Assembly: GCA_036267755.1 (NCBI GenBank)
Contig: DATAVK010000029.1
Span: 1 to 50,383 of the forward strand
Reading direction: 5' to 3'
Length of the DNA stretch: 50,383 bases
From: DATAVK01 sp036267755
GTDB taxonomy: Bacteria > Actinomycetota > Actinomycetes > JAFAQI01
Below are positions 14,753 through 23,139 of this stretch, piece after piece (the stretch's first letter is position 1; the number at the start of each line of letters is the position of its first letter). The notes under the pieces were generated by a model. The model was not told the origin of the DNA and made no database searches. It saw only the letters and a program-made list of their open reading frames with translations. The translations under genes were made by a program, and so were the position numbers.

Positions 14753-16008
14753 ACGAGCGCGAGCTCGAGGAGCTGCTCCGGTCTCGGTCAGAGCCGCTGC
14801 CACCACCGCCCGGACGGTGGGAGGCGGTACGACGCCGGGCCCGCCGGCGCCGGGTCGCGAAGCTCAGCGCCGCCGTCCTCGCCACCGTCGTCGTGGCGGC
14901 CGGGATCGGACTCGGCCCGACCGTGCTGTTCGCCCACCACCACACCTCCGGCTCCGAGCAGCGGATCAGCATCGCGGCGCCGCCATCGAGCCCTCTCCAG
15001 CACGCGCCGACGTCGGCCGCGCGCGCGCCAGAGACATCGGCGAGCCCGGTAGCCGGCGCCGGCTTGACCGGCTTCGCGCCGTCGTCGGTGTCCTTCGTCT
15101 CGCAGGCCGAGGGGTACCTGCTCGGAGACGACGGCGACGGGGGCTCCACAGTCGCCCGCACCAGCGACGGGGGGAGCAGCTGGTCGCGGCTTGCGGACCT
15201 CACGATTCCGGCCAAGACCGCCGGGGTCAGGTTCGCGACGCCTGACGTGGGCTACGTCTTCGGCACCAAGTTCTTCGTGACCACGACCGGCGGTCGGGCC
15301 TGGCAGGCTGAGCCGCGCCCAGGCGGCTTCATCAGCGACCTCGAGACCATGAGCGGCCACGTGTACGCCCTGGTGAGCTCGTGCGCCCGTTGCCGGAAGG
15401 TGTCGCTCTACGGCGGATCGACGGCGTCGCCGAGCCTGCAGCGGGTGGCCGGCGTACCCACCATGGTCGGCGACTCCGTCTCGCTCGCGGTCTACCGCGA
15501 CGCCGCGTACGTCCTGGACACGGTCAAGGGCGGTCCCGGCCAGGTCTGGGCTACCAGCGACGGCTCGGCGTGGTCGCAGCGATCCTCACCGTGCGGCACC
15601 ACGATGGGCCTGATCACCGAGTGGAGCGCGACCGGTGTCGCAGCGGCCTGCGACGTCCATCTGTTCGCGCCCGGCAACGAGTCGAAGCGGGTCTACGTCT
15701 CCACGAACGGCGCGGCGAGCTGGACCGCCCTGGACAAGCCCCCGACCCGGTTCGGCTACATCAACTCGGTGTCGGCCAGCGGGCCTGACGACGTCGTGGT
15801 CGCCGACGGCCAGTCGGGACTGGACGTGACCACCGATGGCGGCAGGCACTGGACGCTGCGCGGTCCGAAGCTGACCGACGGCGCCGGTTTCGTGGGGTTC
15901 ATCAGCCTCTCGCGCGTGGTCGCCCTACCGGCACACGGCGCCGACCGGATATTCATCACGAGCGACGACGCGGGTGACAGCTGGTCCAGCGTCCACTTCC
16001 CGCGCTAG
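14749..16008 (+). CDS. Membrane protein with putative anti-sigma tail and extracytoplasmic BNR propeller
   Basis: 419 residues from ATG 14749. The cytoplasmic N-terminal ~38 residues are short and charged (MNERELEELL, PPPGRWEAVRRRARRRR), one transmembrane segment spans about 39-62, and a low-complexity linker follows to about 105. The rest is a beta-propeller with Asp-box motifs near 138 (TSDGGSSW), 178 (TTTGGRAW), 269, 318, 361 (TTDGGRHW) and 404. Four cysteines (C212, C215, C282, C301) may form disulfides. Topology and the 4-bp overlap with the sigma gene suggest an anti-sigma factor whose sensor is a propeller. No classical zinc anti-sigma motif is present, so the inhibitory role is inference. 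Confidence 0.72.
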   Translation: MNERELEELLRSRSEPLPPPPGRWEAVRRRARRRRVAKLSAAVLATVVVAAGIGLGPTVLFAHHHTSGSEQRISIAAPPSSPLQHAPTSAARAPETSASPVAGAGLTGFAPSSVSFVSQAEGYLLGDDGDGGSTVARTSDGGSSWSRLADLTIPAKTAGVRFATPDVGYVFGTKFFVTTTGGRAWQAEPRPGGFISDLETMSGHVYALVSSCARCRKVSLYGGSTASPSLQRVAGVPTMVGDSVSLAVYRDAAYVLDTVKGGPGQVWATSDGSAWSQRSSPCGTTMGLITEWSATGVAAACDVHLFAPGNESKRVYVSTNGAASWTALDKPPTRFGYINSVSASGPDDVVVADGQSGLDVTTDGGRHWTLRGPKLTDGAGFVGFISLSRVVALPAHGADRIFITSDDAGDSWSSVHFPR

Positions 16009-16056
16009 CACGCTTGCTTGATCACTTGGATCACGTCCAGGAGGTTGCACCCTGGC

Positions 16057-16068
16057 TACCAGCGGGTA
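16057..16068. promoter_or_regulatory. Candidate operator upstream of fadE
   Basis: TACC-AGCG-GGTA is an inverted repeat of 4-bp arms 38 bases before the FadE start codon. It sits in the only intergenic space (16009-16105) before the gene. Operators of roughly this shape occur before fatty-acid catabolic genes in actinobacteria, but I cannot assign a repressor. Short arms make chance occurrence possible. Confidence 0.35.
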
Positions 16069-16105
16069 ACACTCACGGAAAGAACCCGATTCTGGAGTGA
16101 GCGCC

Positions 16106-17953
16106 GTGAGCAATCAGGTCAGCGAGAAGCAAGCCCGCCAGGTCGCCGAGGCCGCCCGCGAGACCGACTGGACGCTGCCGAGCTTCGGCAAGCAGCTGTT
16201 CCTCGGTGACTTCCGGCTCGACTTGATCCACCCGCAGCCGAAGCTCGACCAGGCCGCTGTGGACACGGGCGAGGCGTTCCTCACCGAGCTCCGCGCATTC
16301 CTCGAGAACAAGGTCGACCCGCTCCAGATCGAGCGGGACGCGAAGATCCCGGACGATGTCGTCGAGGGCCTCAAGGAGCTCGGCGCGTTCGGGATGAAGA
16401 TCCCGACCGAGTACGGCGGCCTCGGGCTCAGCCAGGTCTACTACAACAAGGCGCTCGCCATGACCGGCGTCTGGCACGCCGCGATCTCAACGCTGCTGTC
16501 AGCTCACCAGTCGATCGGCCTGCCGCAGCCGCTGATGCTGTTCGGCTCCGAGGAGCAGAAGAAGGAGTGGCTGCCGAAGGTCGCCCGCACTCACATCAGC
16601 GCGTTCCTGCTCACCGAGCCGGACGTCGGCTCCGACCCGGCCCGGCTCTCGGTCACCGCGACACCGTCCGAGGATGGATCGACGTACACCATCAACGGCA
16701 CCAAGTTGTGGGCAACGAACGGTGCCATCGCCGACGTGGTCATCGTCATGGCGATGGTGCCCAAGAGCGACGGGCACCGCGGCGGAATCACCGCGTTCAT
16801 CGTGCCGACCGACGTGAAGGGCCTGAGCGTCACGCACCGCAACGCGTTCATGGGACTGAAGGGCATCGAGAACTCCGTCACCGTCTTCGACAACGTCGAG
16901 ATCCCGGCGTCGAACGTCGTCGGCAAGGAGGGCATCGGGCTCAAGATCGCGCTCACGACGCTGAACACCGGCCGGCTCGCGTTGCCGGCGATCTGCTCGA
17001 GCATCACGAAGTACTGCCTGAAGATCGTCCGCGAGTGGGGCAACGAGCGGGTGCAGTGGGGCATCCCGGTCGGAAAGCACGACGCGGTCGCCCAGAAGAT
17101 CGCGACCATCGCGGGTACGGCGTTCGGGCTCGAGGCGATGCTCGACGTGTCGAGCCGGCTGGCCGACGAGAAGCGCAACGACATCCGGATCGAGGCGGCG
17201 CTCGCGAAGCTCTACGGCTCCGAGATGGGCTGGCTCGCCGTCGACGAGATGGTGCAGGTCCGCGGCGGTCGTGGCTACGAAACGGCCGAGTCGCTGAAGG
17301 CTCGTGGCGAGAAGCCGATCCCGGCGGAGCAGATGCTCCGTGACATGCGCATCAACCGGATCTTCGAAGGCTCGTCGGAGATCATGCATCTGCTGATCGC
17401 GCGGGAGGCTGTCGACCAGCACCTGCAGGTCGCCGGCGACATCATCGAGCCCGACGTCCCGCTCGCCGACAAGGCGAAGACCGCCGTCAAGGCCGGCCAG
17501 TTCTACGGGAAGTGGCTGCCGAAGCTCGCGGTCGGCCAGGGCACGACGCCGACGTCGTACTCGGAGTTCGGTGACCTTGCCGAGCACCTGCGCTTCGCCG
17601 AGCGCAACTGCCGCAAGCTGGCCCGCTCGACCTTCTACGGAATGAGCCGCTGGCAGGGCAAGCTCGAGAAGAAGCAGTCGTTCCTCGGGCGAATCGTCGA
17701 CATCGGCGCCGAGCTCTACGCGATCGCCTGCGCCTGCGTGTACGCCGAGACGCTGCGCCACGAGGACCCAGCGAACGCTGCGGAGTACGTCGAGCTGGCG
17801 GACCTGTTCTGCAGCCAGGCGCGGCGGCGGGTCGACCGGCTGCTGCACGACCTGTGGTTCAACGACGACGACGCGAACTACGCCGCGGCGATGAAGGTGC
17901 TCGACGGCCGGTACACGGCGTTCGAGCGCGACCTGGTCGACCCCGCCGGCTGA
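16106..17953 (+). CDS. Acyl-CoA dehydrogenase (FadE type)
   Basis: 615 residues, the longer class of mycobacterial-type FadE proteins. Visible motifs: AFLLTEPDVGSDPARLSVTA (FAD/substrate-binding signature) and a C-terminal segment RIFEGSSEIMHLLIAREAV that holds the catalytic-base Glu region. About 170 extra residues follow the conserved dehydrogenase core. It catalyses FAD-dependent alpha,beta-desaturation of acyl-CoA, the first step of beta-oxidation, with electrons passed to ETF. GTG 16106 has GGAG at 16094-16097; GTG 16097 in the same frame is less well placed. It converges on the GNAT pair with only 12 bases between stops and no hairpin. Confidence 0.92.
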   Translation: MSNQVSEKQARQVAEAARETDWTLPSFGKQLFLGDFRLDLIHPQPKLDQAAVDTGEAFLTELRAFLENKVDPLQIERDAKIPDDVVEGLKELGAFGMKIPTEYGGLGLSQVYYNKALAMTGVWHAAISTLLSAHQSIGLPQPLMLFGSEEQKKEWLPKVARTHISAFLLTEPDVGSDPARLSVTATPSEDGSTYTINGTKLWATNGAIADVVIVMAMVPKSDGHRGGITAFIVPTDVKGLSVTHRNAFMGLKGIENSVTVFDNVEIPASNVVGKEGIGLKIALTTLNTGRLALPAICSSITKYCLKIVREWGNERVQWGIPVGKHDAVAQKIATIAGTAFGLEAMLDVSSRLADEKRNDIRIEAALAKLYGSEMGWLAVDEMVQVRGGRGYETAESLKARGEKPIPAEQMLRDMRINRIFEGSSEIMHLLIAREAVDQHLQVAGDIIEPDVPLADKAKTAVKAGQFYGKWLPKLAVGQGTTPTSYSEFGDLAEHLRFAERNCRKLARSTFYGMSRWQGKLEKKQSFLGRIVDIGAELYAIACACVYAETLRHEDPANAAEYVELADLFCSQARRRVDRLLHDLWFNDDDANYAAAMKVLDGRYTAFERDLVDPAG

Positions 17954-17965
17954 ACAAGCGAGTTG

Positions 17966-18883
17966 TCAGCAGGTCGGCGGGAACTCGTAGGTCGCGAACT
18001 CGTGGCGGACGCTCATGCCGACTGACTCGTAGAGCGCAACGGCGCCGCTCGGGTTCGTCGTGTCGACGCCGAGCGTCACCTTCCGCAGGCCGCGGCGATG
18101 GAACTCGGCGAATGCGGTCAGCAGCAGGATCCGCGCCAGACCACGGCCGCGGTACGCCGGCAGGGTGCCGAGGTCGGCGATGTAGCCCTCCGAGTCTGGC
18201 CGCGACTGTCCAACAGTCGCCGCGGCCGGCTCGCCGTCGACCGTCGCGATCCACCACAACGAATGGTCGCGCCACGATCCGGTGGTGTGGGTCGGAGCCC
18301 ACTGTTCGTACGTCGACGCCTGGTTGCCGAAGTGGTCCAGGAAGGCTGTGTCGATCACCTGGTGGACGGTGCGCAGGTCGGACTCGCCCCGGTCGGCGAC
18401 GCGTACCTCGACCCCAGCCGGCAGCGGCGGCACCACCGGAGCCGGCGAGTCCGGCAGGTCGATCGCCATCCGCCAGAAGTGCCTCACGACACGACCGCCA
18501 GCGGACTCGAAGACCTCCCGCTTCGCCCGGTGGTCCGAGCTCGCGAACACCAGCACCGACAGGTCCGGGTCGATCTCGCGGGCGACCGAACGCACCTGTG
18601 CGAGCAACCGCGGCAACAGCTTGGGGTCGCCGCCCGGTCGCACCATCACATCGGCGTCGATCGACCTATGGTTCGGGCGCTGTTCCACCCAGCAGTAGCC
18701 CTCAAGCTCGCCGTCGGAATCGACCGTGATCCAGCCGCGGTGCGTCGTGCGGGCCAGATCTTCTTCGATGTCCTCGATCGTGTAGTCCGGCTCACCGATC
18801 TCCGCGATGTCGCACAGCACAACGAGGTCGAGCACTGCAACGGCATCGTCGGCCGTGACCGGCCGGATGACGGGCTCCGTCAC
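17966..18883 (-). CDS. Double-domain GNAT acetyltransferase (second of a tandem pair)
   Basis: 305 residues. The N-terminal half is a degenerate GNAT-like domain. The C-terminal half carries an intact acetyl-CoA-binding motif A, LGTLPAYRGRGLARILLLTA, and the closing strand ALYESVGM. It is clearly paralogous to the upstream gene: both share DHSLWW/DRSLWW, GTLPAYRGRGLAR and LGVDTxNxxGAxxLYESxGM. GTG 18883 overlaps the upstream stop by 4 bp; the open frame further upstream is shadow. The two-GNAT layout and length recall mycothiol synthase MshD and Eis-like proteins, but the acceptor is unknown. Confidence 0.85.
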   Translation of the reverse strand: MTEPVIRPVTADDAVAVLDLVVLCDIAEIGEPDYTIEDIEEDLARTTHRGWITVDSDGELEGYCWVEQRPNHRSIDADVMVRPGGDPKLLPRLLAQVRSVAREIDPDLSVLVFASSDHRAKREVFESAGGRVVRHFWRMAIDLPDSPAPVVPPLPAGVEVRVADRGESDLRTVHQVIDTAFLDHFGNQASTYEQWAPTHTTGSWRDHSLWWIATVDGEPAAATVGQSRPDSEGYIADLGTLPAYRGRGLARILLLTAFAEFHRRGLRKVTLGVDTTNPSGAVALYESVGMSVRHEFATYEFPPTC

Positions 18884-19788
18884 GGCTCGAACCGGTAGCC
18901 GACCCAGTGGTTCGTGGGCGTCATGCCGATCGACTCGTACAGCCCGAGCGCACCGGTGTGGTTCGCCGTGTCGACGCCGAGCCCGACCTGCTCGAAGCCG
19001 CGGGACCGGAACTCCTCGAAGGCCGTCAGCAGCAGCGCTCGGGCCAGCCCACGACCGCGGTACGCCGGCAACGTCCCGACCTCGTCGACCCAGCCCCGCC
19101 GTGGAAGCAGGCGGCCGATGAGCCCGGCGGCCGGCTCGCCCTCGACCTCTGCCAGCCACCACAATGACCGGTCCGACACGTCAGGAGAGGACATCGCCCC
19201 GATCCACTCGTCATACGTCGCCGGTGCCGCTCCGAAGTGCTCGCGGAACGCCGTCTCGATGACGTCATACATCGCCCGCAGGTCGCTGGGGTCGTCGGCG
19301 CGGATCACGCGGATCGTCGCACCGTCGGGGAGCTCAACTCCAGGCATGCCCGACGCGATGTTCATCACCATCCGAAAGAAAACCCTGACCTGCACACCGC
19401 CGGCGGCCTCGAACGCATCGCGTCTCGATGTCGCGGTGGCATCGCAGAACACGTGCAGCGGCAGCGCCGGATAGGTGTCGCGCGCCTGGCGCTTCGCGAA
19501 CTCCAGCAGCGGCTCGATCAGGCCGGCGCCACGAGCGGGGTCGCGGGTCACCTCACCGAAAATGGAGCTGTCAACGGCCTGCTTCTCGATCCACACGGTG
19601 GCGTCGACCCGACCGTCGGCGTCCTCGTGGACCCATTCCCGGTGCGTGGGGCGGGCCAGGTCGGCGGCGACTTCGGCCAGCGTGGACTCGGTCTCGCCTC
19701 GCTCGGCAACCTCGGACTCGACTCGCAGCTCGAGCACTGCGGCCGCGTCCGCCGCTGTCGCGAGCCGCAGGGTCAGCTGGTCCGGCAT
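18880..19788 (-). CDS. Double-domain GNAT acetyltransferase (first of a tandem pair)
   Basis: 302 residues from ATG 19788 (an upstream in-frame start at 19806 would add six residues). Like its downstream neighbour it has a worn N-terminal GNAT domain and an active-looking C-terminal one with VGTLPAYRGRGLARALLLTAF and GALGLYESIGM. The two genes share the same order of motifs throughout and are coupled by a GTGA overlap, so they arose by tandem duplication and are made together. They could work as a heterodimer or on related substrates. It diverges from bpa across 60 bp, so the promoters lie in 19789-19848. Confidence 0.85.
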   Translation of the reverse strand: MPDQLTLRLATAADAAAVLELRVESEVAERGETESTLAEVAADLARPTHREWVHEDADGRVDATVWIEKQAVDSSIFGEVTRDPARGAGLIEPLLEFAKRQARDTYPALPLHVFCDATATSRRDAFEAAGGVQVRVFFRMVMNIASGMPGVELPDGATIRVIRADDPSDLRAMYDVIETAFREHFGAAPATYDEWIGAMSSPDVSDRSLWWLAEVEGEPAAGLIGRLLPRRGWVDEVGTLPAYRGRGLARALLLTAFEEFRSRGFEQVGLGVDTANHTGALGLYESIGMTPTNHWVGYRFEP

Positions 19789-19848
19789 CCGACCAGCCTG
19801 GACCACCCCGCCGCCCGAGGCGAGCGGATTTCGGAGGACGATGGAGCC

Positions 19849-20382
19849 ATGACGGACTCAGCCGAGCACCCGGAACCGTTCCGCATCGTCACCGTCGGGC
19901 CGGACGGCGCGCACGTCGACGACGCGCCCGAGCACCACGAGGACGAGGAGCCGACGGACGAGGCCAGCGAACTGGCCGCGATGGTCGAGCAGCCTGCCAA
20001 GGTGATGCGAATCGGCTCGATGATCAAACAGCTGCTGGAGGAGGTGAAGTCGGCGCCGCTCGACGACGCCAGCCGCGCCCGGCTCGCCGAGATCCACCAG
20101 AGCTCGATCCGGGAGCTGGCCAGCGGCCTGGCGCCCGAGCTCCGCGACGAGCTGGACCGGCTGACCTTGCCGTTCTCTGCCGACACCGTCCCCAGCGACG
20201 CCGAGCTGCGGATCGCGCAGGCTCAGCTGGTCGGCTGGCTCGAGGGGCTCTTCCACGGCATCCAGACGGCGCTGTTCGCGCAGCAGATGGCCGCCCGGGC
20301 GCAGCTCGAGCAGATGCGCCGCCAGGCACTCCCGCAGGGCGCGCCGCAGAACCCACAACAGGGGCCTGGCCTGTATCTGTAA
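19849..20382 (+). CDS. bpa: Bacterial proteasome activator Bpa (PafE)
   Basis: 177 residues. The core VEQPAKVMRIGSMIKQLLEE, then APELRDELDRLTLPF, DAELRIAQAQLVGWLEGLF and HGIQTALFAQQMAARAQLEQMR, is nearly the mycobacterial Bpa (Rv3780) sequence, a ring-forming ATP-independent activator that opens the 20S proteasome gate. The acidic N-terminal ~45 residues are variable in the family. The C terminus, which docks into the proteasome, ends GPGLYL here, where mycobacterial Bpa ends in GQYL. GGAGG at 19832-19836 serves ATG 19849. Presence of Bpa implies a 20S proteasome elsewhere in the genome. UppP follows 23 bases downstream. Confidence 0.95.
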   Translation: MTDSAEHPEPFRIVTVGPDGAHVDDAPEHHEDEEPTDEASELAAMVEQPAKVMRIGSMIKQLLEEVKSAPLDDASRARLAEIHQSSIRELASGLAPELRDELDRLTLPFSADTVPSDAELRIAQAQLVGWLEGLFHGIQTALFAQQMAARAQLEQMRRQALPQGAPQNPQQGPGLYL

Positions 20383-20405
20383 GGCGGCACGGGAGACTGT
20401 CCGCC

Positions 20406-21323
20406 GTGCATCACTTCACATTCTTCCAAGCCATCGTCATCGGGGCCGTCCAGGGCGTGACCGAGCTGTTCCCCGTGTCGAGCCTGGGGCACGCGGTCCT
20501 GATCCCCCACTGGATCGGGGGCAGCTGGGCCGCGGCGGTCGGAGACGAGTCGCAGGGCGAGTCGCCGTACCTCGCTTTCGTGGTGGTGCTGCACGTCGCG
20601 ACCGCCCTCGCGCTGCTGGTCTTCTTCTGGCGGGAGTGGGTGAAGATCCTCACCGGCCTGTGGACCTCGATCCGGCACCGGCGGATCGAGAGCCTCTACG
20701 AGCGGATGGCGTGGCTGCTCATTGTGGCCACCATCCCCGCCGGGATCACGGGGCTGCTGCTCGAGCACGCGTTCCGGGTGCTGTTCGCGAAGCCCGAAGC
20801 AGCTGCCATCTTCCTGACCATCAACGGGTTCATCCTGCTGGGCGGTGAGTGGCTGCGTCGCCGGGCGGCCAGTACGACGACCGGCGACCCGGCTGCCGGA
20901 GAGGTGACCCGTGAGCCGACCGACGAGGAGATCGACGCTGACGTTGTCCGGCACGTGCGCTTCGTCGACGCGGTCTGGATCGGGTTCGCGCAGATCCTGG
21001 CGCTGTTCGCCGGCATCTCACGGTCGGGCGTCACGATGGTGGCCGGGCTCTACCGCGGGATGGACCACGAGCAGGCGGTGCGGTTCGCGTTCCTGCTCGC
21101 TACGCCGATCATCCTGGCTGCAGGACTGCTGAAGATCCCCGACTTCACCGGCTCGCTCGGTGACGGGATCCGGGGTCAGGCGCTGGCCGGTGCCGGTGCC
21201 GCGTTCATCGGGGCGTTCCTGTCGACGGCCTTCCTGACCCGCTACTTCAAGACGAACAAGCTCACGCCGTTCGGCATCTACTGCCTGCTGTTCGGCGTCG
21301 CCAGCATCATCCGGTTTGCCTGA
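20406..21323 (+). CDS. uppP: Undecaprenyl-diphosphatase UppP (BacA)
   Basis: 305-residue polytopic membrane enzyme that dephosphorylates undecaprenyl pyrophosphate, recycling the lipid carrier for peptidoglycan and other envelope polymers; overexpression gives bacitracin resistance. The two family signatures are present: QGVTELFPVSSLGHAVLI near the N terminus and FAGISRSGVTMVAGLYRGM in the C-terminal half. About eight membrane segments are visible, with a charged insert after GEWLRRR (about 158-180). GTG 20406 gives the normal length. The upstream part of the long open frame runs antisense to the GNAT genes and was excluded. A ribosome binding site serves the iminopeptidase start only 11 bases downstream, suggesting co-transcription. 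Confidence 0.94.
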   Translation: MHHFTFFQAIVIGAVQGVTELFPVSSLGHAVLIPHWIGGSWAAAVGDESQGESPYLAFVVVLHVATALALLVFFWREWVKILTGLWTSIRHRRIESLYERMAWLLIVATIPAGITGLLLEHAFRVLFAKPEAAAIFLTINGFILLGGEWLRRRAASTTTGDPAAGEVTREPTDEEIDADVVRHVRFVDAVWIGFAQILALFAGISRSGVTMVAGLYRGMDHEQAVRFAFLLATPIILAAGLLKIPDFTGSLGDGIRGQALAGAGAAFIGAFLSTAFLTRYFKTNKLTPFGIYCLLFGVASIIRFA

Positions 21324-21333
21324 CAGGAGACCC

Positions 21334-22245
21334 GTGAGCGACCCCACCACCGGCACCGCCGGCTTCACCGTCGACGGCGAGACCCACCAGACCTGGTACC
21401 GCATCACCGGGTCGCTGCCGAGATCCGACGACGGCCCGGCTCCACTGATCACCCTGCACGGTGGTCCGGGTGCGACCCACGACTACCTGCTGTCGATGAC
21501 CGACCTCGCGACGGGCGGCCGGGCGGTGGTGCACTACGACCAGATCGGGAACGGTCGAAGCAGCCACCTGCCGGAACGCGGCGCGGAGTTCTGGACCGTC
21601 GACCTATTCGTCCGGGAGCTGACGAACCTCGTCGCGACGCTCGGCATCGGTGACCACCACATCCTCGGCCAGTCGTGGGGTGGCTTCCTGGCGCAGGAGT
21701 ACGCGCTCACGGCGCCGGCGGGCTTGCGTTCCCTGGTGCTCGCTGACACTGCCGCGTCGTTCCCCGACTTCGTCCGGGAGTGCAACCTGCTGCGCGCCGA
21801 GCTGCCCCCTGAGGTGGAGGCGACCCTGCAGCGCCACGAGGCAGCCGGCACCACCGACGACCCGGCGTATGCCGAGGCCTGCGATGTCTTCTACCGCCGC
21901 CACGTCTGCCGGCTCGACGAGTGGCCGGCCGAGGTCACCGAGTCGTTCGGCTGGATCGATCGGGACCCGACCGTCTACCACACCATGAACGGGCCGAGCG
22001 AGTTCCACGTGATCGGCTCGATCCGCGACTGGCAGGCCGCCGACCGGCTCGACCAGATCTCCGTCCCGACGCTGCTGGTGTCCGGTCGCTACGACGAGGC
22101 GGCGCCGGCGCTGCAGCGGGCCTTGCTGGAAGGCATCGCGGGATCGACCTGGGTGCACTTCGACGAGTCCTCGCACATGCCGCACGTCGAGGAACGCGAG
22201 CGCTACATGCAGGTCGTCGGCGACTGGCTCACCGCCCACGACTAG
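21334..22245 (+). CDS. Proline iminopeptidase-type alpha/beta hydrolase
   Basis: 303 residues from GTG 21334, with AGGAGA at 21325-21330. Motifs: the oxyanion region TLHGGPGATHDYLLSM, nucleophile elbow GQSWGG, acid in VSGRYDEAAP and catalytic His in SSHMPHVEER. HGGPG is typical of proline iminopeptidases and L-amino-acid amidases of family S33, which remove N-terminal proline or hydrolyse amino-acid amides. Exact substrate is undecided. It starts 11 bases after uppP. Its stop shares CTAG with the stop of the convergent HAD gene. Confidence 0.88.
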   Translation: MSDPTTGTAGFTVDGETHQTWYRITGSLPRSDDGPAPLITLHGGPGATHDYLLSMTDLATGGRAVVHYDQIGNGRSSHLPERGAEFWTVDLFVRELTNLVATLGIGDHHILGQSWGGFLAQEYALTAPAGLRSLVLADTAASFPDFVRECNLLRAELPPEVEATLQRHEAAGTTDDPAYAEACDVFYRRHVCRLDEWPAEVTESFGWIDRDPTVYHTMNGPSEFHVIGSIRDWQAADRLDQISVPTLLVSGRYDEAAPALQRALLEGIAGSTWVHFDESSHMPHVEERERYMQVVGDWLTAHD

Positions 22246-23060
22246 CTGAACACGCGCTCCAGGACCTGCGCGACGCCGTCGTCGTCGTTGCTCGCCGTCA
22301 CCTCGTCCGCGGCCGCCAGCACCTCGGGGTGAGCATCGGCCACGGCGACCGAGTGACCTGCCCACAACAGCATCGGCAGATCGTTGGGCATGTCACCGAA
22401 GGCGATCACGGCCTCGGCCGGGATGTCGTGCTCCGCGGCGTAGTCGGCGAGCGAGGACGCCTTGCTGACGCCCGCTGCGCTGATCTCCAGCAGCCCGTCG
22501 ATCGATGAGTGGGTCAGCGTCGCGACGGACTCGTCACCGACCGCGAGGCGTGCGGCCGCGAGCAGATCGTCGGCACTGTAGGAGCCGTGCCGGGCCAGCA
22601 GCTTCGTGACCGGCTCAGCGATCATCGCCTCGAGACTCACCGTCGTCTTGGACTGGTCCGAGTCCCATCGGGGCCGGTACGCCGGCTCGTGCCGGAACCC
22701 GTCGTCGACCCGCTCGACGGCGAACGTGATGCCCGGGATGGCCTCCCGCAGTACGTCGACCAGGTGCCGCAACGACTCGACGGAGAGCGGGTGGACGCCG
22801 ATGATCCGCTCCTCGTGCAGGTCATAAAGCAGGGCGCCGTTCGCGCAGATCGCGAGCCCCCGGTGCCCGGTCTGGTCCGCGATCCCGCTCAGCCAGCGCG
22901 GCGGCCGGCCGGTGACGAGGACGACCACGGCGCCCGCGGCCTCCGCCGTACCCAGGGCCGACCGGGTGCGGGCCGAGATCGTGCCGTCGCTGCGGACGAT
23001 CGTCCCGTCGAGGTCGGTCGCGACCATCCGGTACGACCCCGCTGACACCACGCCCTCCAT
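22242..23060 (-). CDS. HAD-superfamily (Cof-type) phosphatase
   Basis: 272 residues. Motif I is MVATDLDGTIV (nucleophile and acid/base Asp), motif II VLVTGRPP, motif III Lys in SKASSLADYA, motif IV VIAFGDMPNDLPML. The C2-type cap between about 90 and 200 places it with Cof/YbiV sugar-phosphate or FMN-type phosphatases. Substrate is unknown. The stop codon shares the four bases CTAG with the convergent hydrolase gene. It diverges from the DrrA-like gene across about 80 bases. Confidence 0.9.
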   Translation of the reverse strand: MEGVVSAGSYRMVATDLDGTIVRSDGTISARTRSALGTAEAAGAVVVLVTGRPPRWLSGIADQTGHRGLAICANGALLYDLHEERIIGVHPLSVESLRHLVDVLREAIPGITFAVERVDDGFRHEPAYRPRWDSDQSKTTVSLEAMIAEPVTKLLARHGSYSADDLLAAARLAVGDESVATLTHSSIDGLLEISAAGVSKASSLADYAAEHDIPAEAVIAFGDMPNDLPMLLWAGHSVAVADAHPEVLAAADEVTASNDDDGVAQVLERVFS

Positions 23061-23139
23061 CGTGTCAGCGGCTGTCAGCGCCGTGTGCGCCGGATGCCAG
23101 GGCCGATGCCGATGCTAGGTATCGACGAAAGGATCGACG

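Noticed and set aside
16499..17848. 449-residue frame opposite fadE
   Set aside because: Antisense shadow of an unmistakable acyl-CoA dehydrogenase.
19841..19852. Minimal upstream frame ATG GAG CCA TGA overlapping the bpa start
   Set aside because: It is three sense codons long and could arise by chance; GGAGG is better placed for the bpa ATG.
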